Part shown: positions 23,255 to 34,298 of the stretch, piece after piece | Layout: each line of letters starts with the position of its first letter | How positions within the stretch are numbered: the stretch's first letter is position 1 | Notes under the pieces: generated by a model | What the model was told of the DNA's origin: nothing | Database searches by the model: none | What the model saw: only the letters and a program-made list of their open reading frames with translations | Made by a program: the position numbers and the translations under genes | Assembly (NCBI GenBank): GCA_033297075.1 | Contig: MU858125.1 | Coordinates: forward strand, 62,001 to 126,000 | Direction of reading: 5' to 3' | DNA: 64,000 bases | Source of the DNA: Rhypophila decipiens | Taxonomy: Eukaryota; Ascomycota; Sordariomycetes; Sordariales; Naviculisporaceae

Positions 23255-24442
23255 TCAGTCACTAATCTTATACACCAGCTTCTCAGCACTAACAGGCCTC
23301 ATCCACTCCTCCGTCCGCTCTCGCACTCCGTCCCGGTCCTCCATCCGTCCACCACCAAGCAGCGCAAACCCATCCGGCACAATCCGCTCCAAGCCCCCGG
23401 GCATCAGACGGATCGGATTCGGCTCCAGTTTCCCCCTCCCAGAAGACAGCCAATTATAAAACCCGACGGTAAAGTTCCTCGACTCCTCGGTAGCTCGAAT
23501 ATTCATCCCGTTTCCATAGACAATATCATGGCCGAGACCTTCCCATACCGCGCCGTAGATGGCCTTGCTGGTATCGATACCGTCCGAGTCCCAAGCACGG
23601 CTTTGTTTTGATCGAAAGATAGCGACCTTGTTATGTGGTTCCTTGCCGAGTGTAGAGAGGATATTGCGGACTGTGTCGCCCTCCGAGATACAATCTAGCG
23701 CGTAGTCGACTCCTTGTTCCCCAACCATCTCACGGACTTGAGATGGCCAGTCGGGGGAGTGGTAATCTAGAAGGTGGGTGTAATGGTAAGGTTCTTTTTT
23801 CAGCATCTCGAATTTGGACTTGCTTGCTAGTCCGATGAGACGGAGATTTCTTTTGCCGCCGAAGCCTAGGTTGACGAGTTGGGCGGCGTAGAGGCCTAAT
23901 GATGTCGACGCGCCGTAGATTAGGACTGTTGTTGTTCCATCCTCACCCTTAGCACTGGCTGTAGCCACGGAAGAAGATTTCCCAGCCCAGCTAAAAGGCG
24001 CGGGAATCCCCAACCGATAAAACGCCCCCTGAGCAGCCGTCAGCCCACACAGACTAACGCCGGCAGCATCTTCCAGCGTCATCCAAGAAGGCACTTTCCA
24101 GACTAAATCCACATCGTCGTCTTGGAGCAAAAGATACTCGGCGAATGCACCTGGGCGGGAATTCGCACTGTTGGAGCCCTGGACTAGGCCTGCTATGCGG
24201 TCGCCTATCTGTAAGTGCTTCTGGGAAGGAGAGATGGCAACCACCACACCGGCAAAGTCACTCCCCACCGTGCGGCCGGTTTCACCAATCGGGTTGCGGA
24301 CATAGAGGCTGTCGACTGGGTTAAGGGCGATGGCTTCTATGCGGATGAGGAGTTGGCGTTTACCGTTGTCGAGTTTGGGGATCGGGATGGCTTGGACGCT
24401 CGCCGTTTTGGCTTCGGCGTTGAGGATGAGGCCTTTCATCAT
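23255..24442 (-). CDS. Zinc-type alcohol dehydrogenase / enoyl reductase-like
   Basis: A single exon on the minus strand gives 395 residues from the ATG at 24442 (MMKGLILNAEAKTASVQAI). The frame is open for 30 further codons upstream but contains no earlier ATG. It is a medium-chain dehydrogenase/reductase: the GroES-like domain has ALNPVDSLYVRNP and VGSDFAGVVVAI, followed by DRIAGLVQG, GAFAEYLLL and VSLCGLTAAQ. The nucleotide-binding part has VLIYGASTSLGLYAAQLVNL. Cysteines that bind structural zinc are not visible, which places it with the quinone-oxidoreductase / ToxD-like trans-enoyl reductases. These often work beside polyketide synthases, but no synthase lies nearby. Substrate unknown; probably NADPH-dependent and cytosolic. 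Confidence 0.85.
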   Translation of the reverse strand: MMKGLILNAEAKTASVQAIPIPKLDNGKRQLLIRIEAIALNPVDSLYVRNPIGETGRTVGSDFAGVVVAISPSQKHLQIGDRIAGLVQGSNSANSRPGAFAEYLLLQDDDVDLVWKVPSWMTLEDAAGVSLCGLTAAQGAFYRLGIPAPFSWAGKSSSVATASAKGEDGTTTVLIYGASTSLGLYAAQLVNLGFGGKRNLRLIGLASKSKFEMLKKEPYHYTHLLDYHSPDWPSQVREMVGEQGVDYALDCISEGDTVRNILSTLGKEPHNKVAIFRSKQSRAWDSDGIDTSKAIYGAVWEGLGHDIVYGNGMNIRATEESRNFTVGFYNWLSSGRGKLEPNPIRLMPGGLERIVPDGFALLGGGRMEDRDGVRERTEEWMRPVSAEKLVYKISD

Positions 24443-24560
24443 TTTTGGCTGTTTTGTGATTTTATTTGGTTCACTTTCCTTTTCGGATTGTTTGGCCTTT
24501 GAGGTGGTTTCTTGGTTCTGTGGTTTGAGCAAAGAATATGGCTTGGCTTGGCTAGGTGAC

Positions 24561-24568
24561 TTTATATA
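24561..24568 (-). promoter_or_regulatory. TATA box of the reductase gene
   Basis: Minus-strand TATATAAA about 120 bases upstream of the ATG at 24442. Confidence 0.5.
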
Positions 24569-25488
24569 TGTATTGCCAAATGCAAAGCATCGTTGTAAAT
24601 GTTGTGGTTCGTAGTATTACTCATCTCTATATCAAAGATAATCCTCAAGCGGCAAGCGCGCCCTTTCACTTATGTTGGTGCTTACACAGAGCATATTTTG
24701 GGTTTACATCAGAGATGGAGTTCCGTTAACGTTTCGGATCCTCTATTTATCCCCTCTCGCTCACAAGTGAGCCTTTGTAAGCCCGCCGCATATACAAAGT
24801 GCACGCACAACAGATGTGGTTAGTCATCGACCGTTTGTGCAGCATGCGTTTTGAAGGATATGAGTAATCATCCAAAATGTCATCGCCGCGACTACTGCAA
24901 GGGAGTTAACCCGAAAGTGATATAAATGTTGCAGGCAAGTATGGATAATGCTAATTACCGGCCTCGACTTTGTGCCGGACTTTCACATTGTCCGGTTCAA
25001 GATACTCGTCGGCTGAATATGATGGCCAGGGTTAATGATAACGATTTTCGCCATCGTGCTCATTGATAAAGATACATTGGTGTCCTGTCATGAGCTTTAC
25101 GGTGAGTTTAGAGAGAGGGAATGAACAAGATATAATACAGTATCTAGTCTCGACCTCCCCTCCTGGCCACGGACGGGGCCACGCTCGAAGACGGTGCATG
25201 TTTGTGCGATCGGTTGGCTCAGAGAGTCTGACGGATTATGCAGTATAAAACACACAAGGTTGGTTCGGTAACGCCATCGCACACCACTACACATGCCCTC
25301 CAGCGTTCTCCTTGCTTTTCCTGATATTTGACATGACACGAAAACCTGCCCGGCTTCTCAGAGCGCGTTCAGGCGCCATGCCCCGCAGCACACAGCTAAC
25401 CGAACACGAAATTATTTTTCCTCCCTTCGCTCTGTAAACCCAACACATTGTCGCATCCATTCCAGCCCTCTCAGAATTGCAGGCTACG
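24569..25488. other. Divergent promoter region
   Basis: This lies between the minus-strand reductase gene and the plus-strand repeated-domain gene. No frame of interest. Short AT-rich tracts only. Confidence 0.4.
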
Positions 25489-27259
25489 ATGGACAGTCTA
25501 TCCTCTCTTCCACCTCAGTCGAAGGCTGTTATCCAAGGCCACACGATGCCCCACGCCGCGAAACTTTCGCCTCCTCTGCAGCAGCAGTCACCCCGCCCGT
25601 CGGAGCTGTACTGCAAATTGCGCGACATAATCCTGAATGTCCGCTCTGAACTATCGGAACTCGCGATACTTGGACATCTTGATGCAGAGCTCTATGTCCC
25701 GGTCCCGGAAGACGTTGATACTCACGCCCTGGCTCAAAATCCCAGCGAAGGGTTCCCTATTGGCGAATTTGTGTGCGAGGGAGGCAGGGTTGTGACCCAT
25801 GGCTTGGTCTGGGTCGGTTGAGGGCCGCAGCCAGACCCTACCAAGCTCTCCTTTTGGCGCCGCAAGCTGAGCGAGCTCAGTCTGAAGACGTTCCAGTTAG
25901 AGTATGGAGTCGAGCAACCACCACCAGTATTGCGGCGAACAACATCTGCAATCTTCAACGTCTGGAGACTTTTCGGAGACCTCGCGAGCCTCGGGCGTCC
26001 CGGTCATTGGATCCTACATCACGAAGACCTCTATTGGCCCGCCATCGACACCCGCCCTCGGAATCGGAAACCTAGTGAAGGGATCGCCATCCGCGATATC
26101 AATTATAAAGGAGTCTCTTTGAGAAAACACCATAGGGACCTCGTCTGGGATGGCAAAGATCAGCCGCCTAATTTCGAGGACCCTGAGTATTGGGAGAGTA
26201 AAGTGAAGGAGCTCGAGTCGAAGATACAGCAGATCAAGACTCAAGAGCAGGCTCATACATCCCCAGTTCACACCGGAGGAGCTGAGGACGCTAGAGTCGT
26301 TGGAGCGCCAAGAAGGCCACTCGTTCCACATGCGCCTGACGATTTACAAACGCCGTCTGCAGGACAAGAAGGATCGCGTCTTCGTCGCCTTGCGACAACT
26401 CGCGCTCCTTGGCCGCCCCGGCCACTGGATCCTACACCACGAAGAGTTCTATGACCCAGACATCGACACCCGCCCTCAGACTCGGAAACCCGACGAAGAG
26501 ATCTACATCCGCGGCCTTAGGCATATGGGGAACCCGATTCCCAATAAGCTCATCTGGGCTGGCAAAGGGGAGCCGCCCGACTTCGAGGATCTTATATATT
26601 GGGAGTGCAAAGTCGACGAGCTCTTGGCGAAGGTGCAAGAAGTAAAAGATGGCAAAGTACAGGCCCAGTTTACGGCGGAGGAGGTGTCGCTGCTAGAGTC
26701 GATGGAACACCAAGAAGACCACTTCTTTTGGGAGGCGGAGAAGAAGAGAAGAGAGGCGGAGGAGAAGGAGGAGGAGAAGAGGAGATCAGAAGAGGAGATA
26801 ACACCCTCTTCTCGAGCGGCCGCCGAGAGGCTGAGAGATGCGAGAAGGTGGGTCTTTAGTCAGCTGGAGGAGCTACGGTTACGCGAGAGCGAACAGGAGT
26901 CCTATGAATGGAGGAGTCCGACACAGAAATTGGCGGAACGCGTCAACGACTGGTTCGGCCGTGAAAGCGATCCACAAGCCCGACCTGGCGGTCTGGAGTC
27001 TCCTCCGGTTCCTCAAACTACGGACACGGCACCGACAGACGTCAGCAGCAATAGCTGGCCGGCGGCAAAGTCATTATCGCGTTCAGCATTTGATACGTCA
27101 AGACATTCCGGGGCTGCATCCTCGGCGGCGGCAGCGAACGCCAGCTCCGAACCACGCCACTCGGGAACAGCAGGCGGACCGCGGAACAGATCCCAGAGAA
27201 AGCGCCCTGCGGACAATGCGGAGCGGCTTTCAACCTTGCGCTCAGCCAAACGCAGTTGA
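25489..27259 (+). pseudogene. Gene with three copies of an unknown domain, broken
   Basis: From the ATG at 25489 (MDSLSSLPPQSK) to the TGA at 27257-27259 one frame runs through except for two lesions: an in-frame TGA at 25819-25821 and one surplus base near 26261-26264 (CCCC). With both allowed for, the product is about 589 residues. A unit of about 110 residues occurs three times, with landmarks LGRPGHWILHHE, IDTRP..RKP, LVW.GK..PP.FED..YW and a Lys/Glu helix. Copy 1 (from about residue 50) is most diverged (LGHLDAELYVPVPED, LVWVG). Copies 2 and 3 share roughly half their residues. QFTPEELRTLESLERQEGH between copies 2 and 3 parallels QFTAEEVSLLESMEHQEDH after copy 3. A Glu/Arg-rich coiled coil and a Ser/Arg-rich basic tail (RNRSQRKRPAD) follow. 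I do not recognise the domain; a nuclear location is possible from the tail. Confidence 0.65.
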
Positions 27260-28183
27260 GGTTGCTGGACCACTGGGTCAAGAAATGGAATCTGAAATGA
27301 ATAACATACTATACCCGGTGCTTGGAAATACGAAGCAAGTCGAGTTACATAGACGGGTCTGGATTCGATCTTGTGAATACATGAGACTGAAGTGGATGTC
27401 CTTACATACTTTGCTAAGTTTGCTCGCAATTTCCGTTGCCCAGGGAACTAGGTCGAAACTAGGGTGTGAAGTAAATAACATAGGCCTATATATAATAAAG
27501 AACACGCATATAACATATCTCTTATAGTTGTACAAAAAGACAGAAGTACACCCTAGAAGAGAAGGTTACATGGCCTATAATGTCGGATCTAAAGGCGTAT
27601 AATAACCTTTTGTCAGGCATACACACGTATACTTAGAGGTTTGAGTAAGAGGTTAAAGGAGCAAAAGGCCCAGCAAACCTCTGTCAGTACCTTGAGTAAA
27701 TCACGGAAGCAACGACAGTTGCACGCCTTATCTCTTGACCTATATTTAAACAATGTTCTAGTCATGATCGGGGGGGTCACGTGCAAACAATCCTTTGAGC
27801 GGGTTATATCCGACCCGACTACGGAGTACCCGAAGCTGACGGTGAAAGCTGCCTGGAACAACTCTATGCTGACATAATGCTTCGATCCTGATTGACAATC
27901 ATCTACTTTCATGTTCACGAACAATTGAATCCTCGTCTCACTCTCATTATCAACATCTCAAGTCGCATCGTCTTCGTCCTAACCAGCCCAATGAGGATTA
28001 GCTTAGACTCTTGGCACACCAAGTCGGCCTGGCCCCAAGGATCGTGACAGTTTTCAGCTTCAATCTCGTCCATGAGCACCGCCATCTTGCCGTAGCCGAT
28101 ACGCAGAAATTCATTGTTCACGACCGTTGATCTGTTCCATCCCATATAGCCCTACCGCATCAGCCTTGTCGACGGACGAAACC
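27260..28183. other. Intergenic, 0.9 kb
   Basis: AT-rich around 27480-27610. No frame with good start or splice sites. The last 200 bases are the probable promoter and leader of the zinc-cluster regulator. Confidence 0.4.
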
Positions 28184-31025
28184 ATGAGCGCAAGTGACCC
28201 AAGTCAACAGACGGCCAAGTCATCCTCCGCAGGACCCTCACCAGCCGCAAACCCAAAGCAGCGCAGCTGTGTCACCTGTCGCGCAAGGTACATTTCAACT
28301 CGTTCATGGTCCTATACCAGTACTAACGTATTTGCATGAACCGTACCGCAGAAAGGTACGATGCAACAAAGCCTCTCCATGCAGCCACTGCCAGCGGGCC
28401 GGTATCGTCTGCGTCTATCCTACCCCTGACCGCACACCGCGGTGGGCACGGCGGCTCAACCAGCAGATGCCAAAGGATGTATCCAACAAGCCTTCTGCCA
28501 CTACGGGTCCAGCCGCATCAGCCGCTTCAGCATCTACTGAGGGCGTCGCGCCTGTCATGGACCGGCTTCACAAGCTGGAGAGTCTGGTCCGGGAACTCAG
28601 TACTCAGCTTCGTCAAGAGCAGCAGGATATCGGAAAGAGCACCGACACGACTCAAAGCACTCCAAGTCCGGCAGCTGCAGGCCAGGGCAATGATGACAGC
28701 CAGAGTCGTATGTCAGATCACGGGTCAACCCAGAAGGTCCAGCAAGAGTTTGGGAGGCTTGTTCTGGACGAGTCCAAGTCGGCGCGATACGTCAGTAGCG
28801 GCTTTTGGTCGCGGATCAAGGACGAGGTAGCCCGCCCAGATTTCATCCAAGAGCCATAGCGTCCCTCGCTAACCAGGCTCGACATAGCTTGACAGCCTCA
28901 GGACGGATGCAGGAGCCCTGGCCGACCAAGAATCAGACTTTTCTGACGAAGAGGTCGAAGGTGAATCGCCAGGTCAGCCAGCATACGACAGCGAACAAGC
29001 AGCACTAGAGCGCGGCGCCTTTCTCTTTAGAGGGCCGGGCGCCTCCTCTACGGCTTCATCCACCGAGGAGCTTCACCCTTCGCCGACACAGGTCCCTCTC
29101 ATGCTCGCCATCTTTACTCGAAACGTTAATGTATTGTTTCAAGTTGTGCATATGCCTACGGTGATGAAGATTGTACAGACCAGACACCACAGCCCATCGC
29201 ATGCCAACGATGCGCTGCTCTTTGCTATATACTATGCGACAATAGCTTCTATGGAGGATGAAGATGCGAGTCCCCCTCTCCAATACCCCCTGACGTCTAA
29301 TCCCTCCTCTAACAAGATAAGCAGGTTGCAAACATGCTAGGGGCCTCCAGACGAGTCCTCAGCCGAAAATACCGCTTCGGCGTGGAACAATGCCTCGCCA
29401 AAGCCGACTTTCTCAACGTCCCCAACCTAGTCCTGATCCAAGCCCTAGCGACCTTCCTCCTCGTTCTCCGCCGCGACGAATCCCCCAGATACGTCTGGAT
29501 GATGACCGGCCTCGTAATACGCATGGCCATGGCTTTAGGCCTCCACCGCGACGGCGCAAAACTGAAGCACCTCTCGCCCTACGAGATCGAGATTCGGCGA
29601 CGAGTATGGTACGTCGTGCTCGGCCTGGACTTGCGATCTTCCGAAGACCAAGGCGTAGACTTGACTATCCCCCACGGCAGCTTTGACACACAAGTCCCCC
29701 TGAACATCAATGATCTCGACCTCGATCCTCACTCGACCGAACAACCGGCCCCCAGAGAAGGATTCACAGACATGACGTTCGCCCTATACAGCGTAAACAC
29801 CTGCCGCTGGACCCGCGACACGTTTGGTCCAAACCGCGGCCTCGTGGACGTTGAAAAACGGCTAAACGACTTTTACATCACCACCAACGAAAATTTCCTC
29901 AAAGTGACCATCGACCTCCCCGACATGTCCCACCGGATAGGGTACATGGTTCTCCGGCTGGTCATAGCAAAGATGACGCTCATCCTCTACATGCCTGAGC
30001 TGTTCTCGACCCCAGCCGACAAACTTCCGCCAGACTTTCGCACCAAGCTCTTCATGTCTGCCCTGGAAGTGGCAGAGATCAACTATGCGCTTAATGCAGA
30101 GCCAAAGGCCCGGCACTGGCGCTGGATGGTGCAGACTTATACCCAGTGGCATGCCATTGTCATTTTGTTGATTGAGATTAGCAGACGGCCTTGGTCGCAT
30201 ACCGTGGAAAGAGCATGGTCAGCGCTGCAAAGTAAGTGGTTGATTCCGAATCAGGAGAGTATGAATCGGAGTTTGAGGGTGTGGATCCCGTTGAGAAAGT
30301 TGATTGCTCAGGCGAAACGGCATCGAAATGTTGAGATTGAGAGGTTGAGACATGATGCTGAAGCGGCGAGACGTTTGGAAGAAGAAGATGAACGGACGCT
30401 GGTCCCGCCTAGAGGTGGCGGGCTGTATGAGGCTTCTGTTGGGGCCTTGCATAAAGAGAAATGGAGGATTTTGGTTGGGACTGCCGACAATGGACCACAA
30501 GGAGAGGGTGTGGTCCAGGTGCCGCATATTGTGCCTGGGTTGAAGTTTGGGCAGTCGGAGCCTCTGACGGCACCGCCGTCACTCTCTGCAGTGGTGAAAG
30601 CGCCCGCCTCGTTGCCTGAATATACTGGGGGAGGACAGCCTGTCTTGCCTCAGACTACTCCTTCCGATATGTCGCCGTTCCAGTCCCTCCCAGGAGTTCA
30701 TTCGGTCGACCCGATGACCATGGTCCCTCCTGCACCCGTTCCAAACCAAGAGCAACAGAATGTATATACAGGTCCCACGACAACAGGAGCTACCACCGAT
30801 TTCGAGCCCTGGCTCTGGGCAGATCTACCTGCGAACCCAAACTCGACGGACAACATGTTTGACGGAATCAATCTCGACGGGATAGGCTTGACCGGCATGG
30901 AGATGGAAGACATGTACAGCCGGGTCGACTGGATGGACTGGTTAGGCACTGCGCAGGATGTCGAGAGGGGCAAGATTCCCGATGGGCTTGACGATGGTGC
31001 TTGGGGGATGGGTGGTGGTCTCTGA
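28184..31025 (+). CDS. Zn(II)2Cys6 transcription factor
   Basis: Four exons (28184-28287, 28352-28826, 28888-29265, 29325-31025) encode 885 residues. The first intron splits the zinc cluster: C29-x2-C32-x6-C39-x5-C45-x2-C48-x6-C55 (SCVTCRAR, KVRCNKASPCSHCQ). A coiled-coil-like dimer element (MDRLHKLESLVRELSTQLRQ) follows. The third exon leads into a fungal-specific transcription factor domain: SRKYRFGVEQCLAKADFLNV, YVWMMTGLVIRMAMALGLHR and RRRVWYVVLGLDLRSSEDQG. The C-terminus is Pro/Gln/Asp-rich and probably activating. The third intron (29266-29324) uses a GC donor (GCGAGT); every GT alternative breaks the frame or removes conserved sequence. It acts in the nucleus as a DNA-binding regulator; its targets cannot be read from the context. 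Confidence 0.88.
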
Positions 31026-31053
31026 CCAGTTGGGTTCGAAAGGGGCAAAAAGG

Positions 31054-31091
31054 ATGCCCCCGAGCGGATTCGAACCGCTGACGAGCGGTGG
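31054..31091 (-). tRNA. tRNA 3'-half remnant
   Basis: On the minus strand a complete T-arm (stem AGCGG / CCGCT around TTCGAAT) is followed by an acceptor 3' strand CGGGGGC and an A. The matching 5' half (GCCCCC...) with D-arm and anticodon arm is not found upstream on that strand. It therefore looks like a truncated tRNA, not a gene. It begins about 30 bases after the stop codon of the zinc-cluster regulator, on the opposite strand. Confidence 0.55.
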
Positions 31092-31741
31092 GCCGGTGGC
31101 TTGAACCTTGAATTCCTCGCCATGTCACGTCTCGCACTGGGGAGAGCAGAGGTCTGCAGCGACGATATTTTCCGTCTGGAGTCTCTGAGAAAGATCAGGT
31201 ATGGATCCCAGGTAATGGGTCCTCAACTTTCAAAGAATGGGGTGTAGATTACACGACGATAAAGAAAGGGAAGGCCGTTCCGATTACTCCCGTTTCACCA
31301 CTCACCTCTCCCCAAATCATTTTCTCAGGCGTTGTGAATGGCTGGACACCAACGCCAGGAGAAAGTATAATACAAAACCTAACATGTCACCACCGAGTTT
31401 AACTTCAAATGACTACATCAACGAGAGTCACAGACCGATGAGTCAACTGTCATTTTCTCAACCGTTCCAAGCCTCACGGCAAACGCCGTCAAGTTCAACC
31501 TCACCTCTTCCTCGTCCACCTCTGCTCACTCTTGTATATATATATCTTCGTACAAGTTCACATTCTAACTGAACCCCTTCGAATCTTGATCATCAAGCCC
31601 TGAAATCTCATATATCTGTACAGATTCATCACTCATCCTTACTTTCCTTGATCTGGACCCGCTCGCTCGCTCGCTCAGTCCAGTCCAGTCCTCCCTCACT
31701 GACAATTCAAACCACATATGTCTCACATACCTCCCTACAAA
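31092..31741. other. Intergenic; promoter of small membrane protein
   Basis: No frame of interest. A TATATATATAT element at 31535-31545 lies about 200 bases before the ATG at 31742. The leader is rich in CTCGCTCGCTC and CAGTCCAGTCC repeats. Confidence 0.45.
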
Positions 31742-32431
31742 ATGGCAACAACAATGACAGCACCCCAGCGAACCGAGACAAGAAGGCGAATCCGATTCGG
31801 CATTGAATTTGGCCCGCTGGTTGCTTGGTAAGTTCAACAGAGCCTTACCTTATATGCTCCTACTCCTTCCTTGTATTTGTGCTTTTAGTCTCTCATTGAA
31901 ACGGCGAACTATTCCACCCACTCGGATTCATCATCTAACGGTTTGAATGTATCAAGGTGTCGCCTCCGCCCCCTCTCCCTGCATATAGGCTTGAATAACC
32001 CCTACGCCCCCCTAATGAGCGTAACAACCTCGATATTCAGCCGTTGCTTCGGGGCACAACAAGCCATGACCTGTGGTCATGAATGTCTCGGAGGAGCAAG
32101 AACCATGACGAGCCGCAACTTTTATATCTTCGGGGCGGCGATGGTTCCTTATATTTTGGGATTACTTTCTGGGTTGGAAATCAGAAATCGTGGTCCTGGT
32201 ACAAACCCGATTTGGTTGAATGTTCTTGGGAATGTTTTCTTCTTTGGGGGAAGTCTTTTGGCGGGGCGGTTGCTTCAGTCTGTTGAGGAGGAGGAGGAGG
32301 AGGAGGAGGAGGAGGAGGAGGAGGAGGAGGAGGAGGTGCTCAAGAAGACGGAGGAGGAGGAGGAGGTGCTGAAGAAGGAGGAGGACGTGGTGCTGAAGAA
32401 GAAGGAGGAGGTGTTGAAGAAGAAGGAGTAG
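31742..32431 (+). CDS. Small membrane protein with poly-Glu tail
   Basis: Two exons (31742-31827 and 31957-32431) encode about 186 residues. The first exon gives MATTMTAPQRTETRRRIRFG and ends with LVAW; the intron 31828-31956 starts GTAAGT and ends ATCAAG. The second exon has two hydrophobic stretches, FYIFGAAMVPYILGLLSGL and IWLNVLGNVFFFGGSLLAG, likely membrane helices. After them comes a run of about 18 Glu and then Lys/Glu blocks (VLKKTEEEEEVLKKEED). The Glu run is encoded by a pure GAG/GGA tract, so its length is expected to vary. I do not recognise a family. An alternative view is that only the segment before the poly-Glu is ancestral and the tail is an expansion. Confidence 0.6.
32284..32336. 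repeat. (GAG)n microsatellite inside coding sequence
   Basis: An almost uninterrupted GAG triplet run encoding poly-Glu in the small membrane protein, continued by imperfect GAG and AAG triplets up to the stop. Confidence 0.9.
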
Positions 32432-32930
32432 TTATGAAAAGTGTAAAAGAGAGAATGGGGAAAGCGAACAGTTGATGGTGACAACTGCAGATAAATGGAA
32501 CCGGTTAAAGGAAAGTACAATGAGCCAAGGAAAGTAAGCTTGTTGGGAAGCGGGTAGAAAAAGGATGCGAGTTCTTGGGTGTATATTAATGGGATGATGA
32601 TGTTATTGTAATGCCACTCACTGTCTTTGGAAACAATACACGCTGTTAAGGATGATTAAAGTGACATTTGTATGTGAGATTTGTATGAACAAAACGAAAA
32701 AACGAAGCAAGAACGAGGAGACAAAATATCATGATGCCGGACGTCTTATAAAAAGCAAACCGGAAAAGCGACTTCACGTATGTTTGTATGGAGAAGCAAT
32801 AACAACAGCGCAAACTCGAACCAGGGGTATCTCTCATGTAACACACTCTCACACCAACACACTCTTACATCAGCAAAATCACCATTATCCGTCGCCCTAA
32901 GCCATAGGAACCGCATCTCACTCACCCCCT
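32432..32930. other. Convergent intergenic spacer
   Basis: This lies between the 3' ends of the small membrane protein gene (plus) and the hydroxyacid dehydrogenase gene (minus). It is A-rich; nothing recognised. Confidence 0.5.
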
Positions 32931-34298
32931 TCAGTCTTCCTTCCTCAAGAAGTGCAAATTCACAGGCGTGATAGCCTCCCCACCACCCAAAACAGCCAAA
33001 ATATTCTTCATACTCAGCTCCTCAAACCCAGCGTGCGTCTCAACAGTCCCGCCCGCATTATGACAGCTCAACATGGCCCGTCCCGGATTCTGAACCATTC
33101 CTCCTGATGTACTCAGACCTCCCGTAAGCCCCAGCCCAGCCATATCCACCAACCGCTCATTCACCCTCGGCTCGTCCGCATGAACATCTAAGGCAGCGGC
33201 ACTCAGTCGTCCCTCCTGTAGCGCATCTGCCAGGGCCTCCTCGTCCACCAACGACCCCCGCGCGATATTCACGAATCGAGCACCAGCCTTGACACGTCCC
33301 AACCTCTCCTTTGTAATAATGGGCTGTCCGTCCGGAGAAGCAGGCGTGCAGAGGACTATGCAGTCCGTTTTGGAGAGCAACTCTTCCAAGCTCAAGCAAA
33401 ACGTAGCGCCAAGTTGAGTCTCGACAGCGGGAGCCTTCCGCACCACGTCAAAGTACAGAATCTTCATGCCAAACGCAGGATTCCCAAGCTTCGCGGCGAT
33501 TTGCTGGCCAATATTTCCGAACCCGATAAATCCGAGCGTATGGTTTCGTGGGTTATGACTGACGAGCGTTGCTTCTGCATGGCAGAGCTGGAACATCCTT
33601 TCTCTCGTTTGACCTTCAGAGGAGGCGGAGGGAGGAGAGAATGTTGCGGCCCCGATACACCAGGGCAAATGGCGAAAGGTCGAGATGATCATGGCCACTG
33701 CAAAATCAGCTACAGCTTCGGCAGCGGCAAGTCCCGAGTTGCAGTATATGATTCCTGTTTTTGTGAGACCGCATCAGTATACCCATGACAGGACCAAGAG
33801 AGCGAGTCTCGAGAAAGACAACGCACCTTTCTCCCCCAAAAGCTTCGTATCAGCCCAGTCGAAACCCGCGCCGGCACTCGCAAAGACCTTGACCGAGTCA
33901 GGTAGCAGGTCGATCAGCTCGGTATCCCATCGGCCCATCTCGCCGCCTGTTCCCCAGAACGGGCGGAAAATAGCCGAGAAGTCTCCCCATTTCTTGTCTT
34001 TGAGTGCTTGGATGAATGCGCTGCGCTCGCGCTCGGGCGTGAGAGGGCGGATGACGTCAAAGGTCGAGCTGAATTCTGCGTAGAGCTCGGGGTTGTACTT
34101 TATGGGATCGCCGATGTGGAGGACTTTGAGTTTTGCTTTGGGAGCAGAAGGAGGGGAGAGTCGGATAGAGAGCGGGACGGTGGTCATGGATGCGTCCGGC
34201 GCCAAGCTCGGGATCAGCGGTGCTGGCGAGAGAGAGCGCGGGGTCGAGGCCGGGACGGGCGTGCTCGGGGGGAACGGGGTGTTTGTTGGTTCTGCCAT
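32931..34298 (-). CDS. D-isomer-specific 2-hydroxyacid dehydrogenase
   Basis: Two minus-strand exons (33827-34298 and 32931-33754) give 431 residues. The intron 33755-33826 starts GTGCGT and ends ACAG; it joins LLGEK to GIIYCNSGLAAAEAVADF in frame. The N-terminal substrate domain has the family's FASAGAGFD, and the NAD-binding Rossmann motif GFIGFGNIGQ lies at about residues 232-241. Catalytic landmarks follow: NIARGSLVDEEAL (Arg), ALDVHADEP (Glu) and SCHNAGGTVETH (His). The enzyme interconverts a 2-oxoacid and its D-2-hydroxyacid with NAD(P)H in the cytosol; glyoxylate/hydroxypyruvate- or mandelate-type substrates are possible. The first 40 residues are Pro/Ser-rich and weakly conserved in character, so the internal Met at MTTVPLSIRL is an alternative start. 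Confidence 0.88.

Noticed and set aside
24443..24532. N-terminal extension of the reductase (30 codons)
   Set aside because: It opens at TTG with no ATG, and is Lys/Gln/Glu-rich unlike the family's N-terminus.
23255..31025. Secondary-metabolite cluster built on the reductase and the regulator
   Set aside because: No polyketide synthase, peptide synthetase, transporter or other tailoring gene lies between or beside them.
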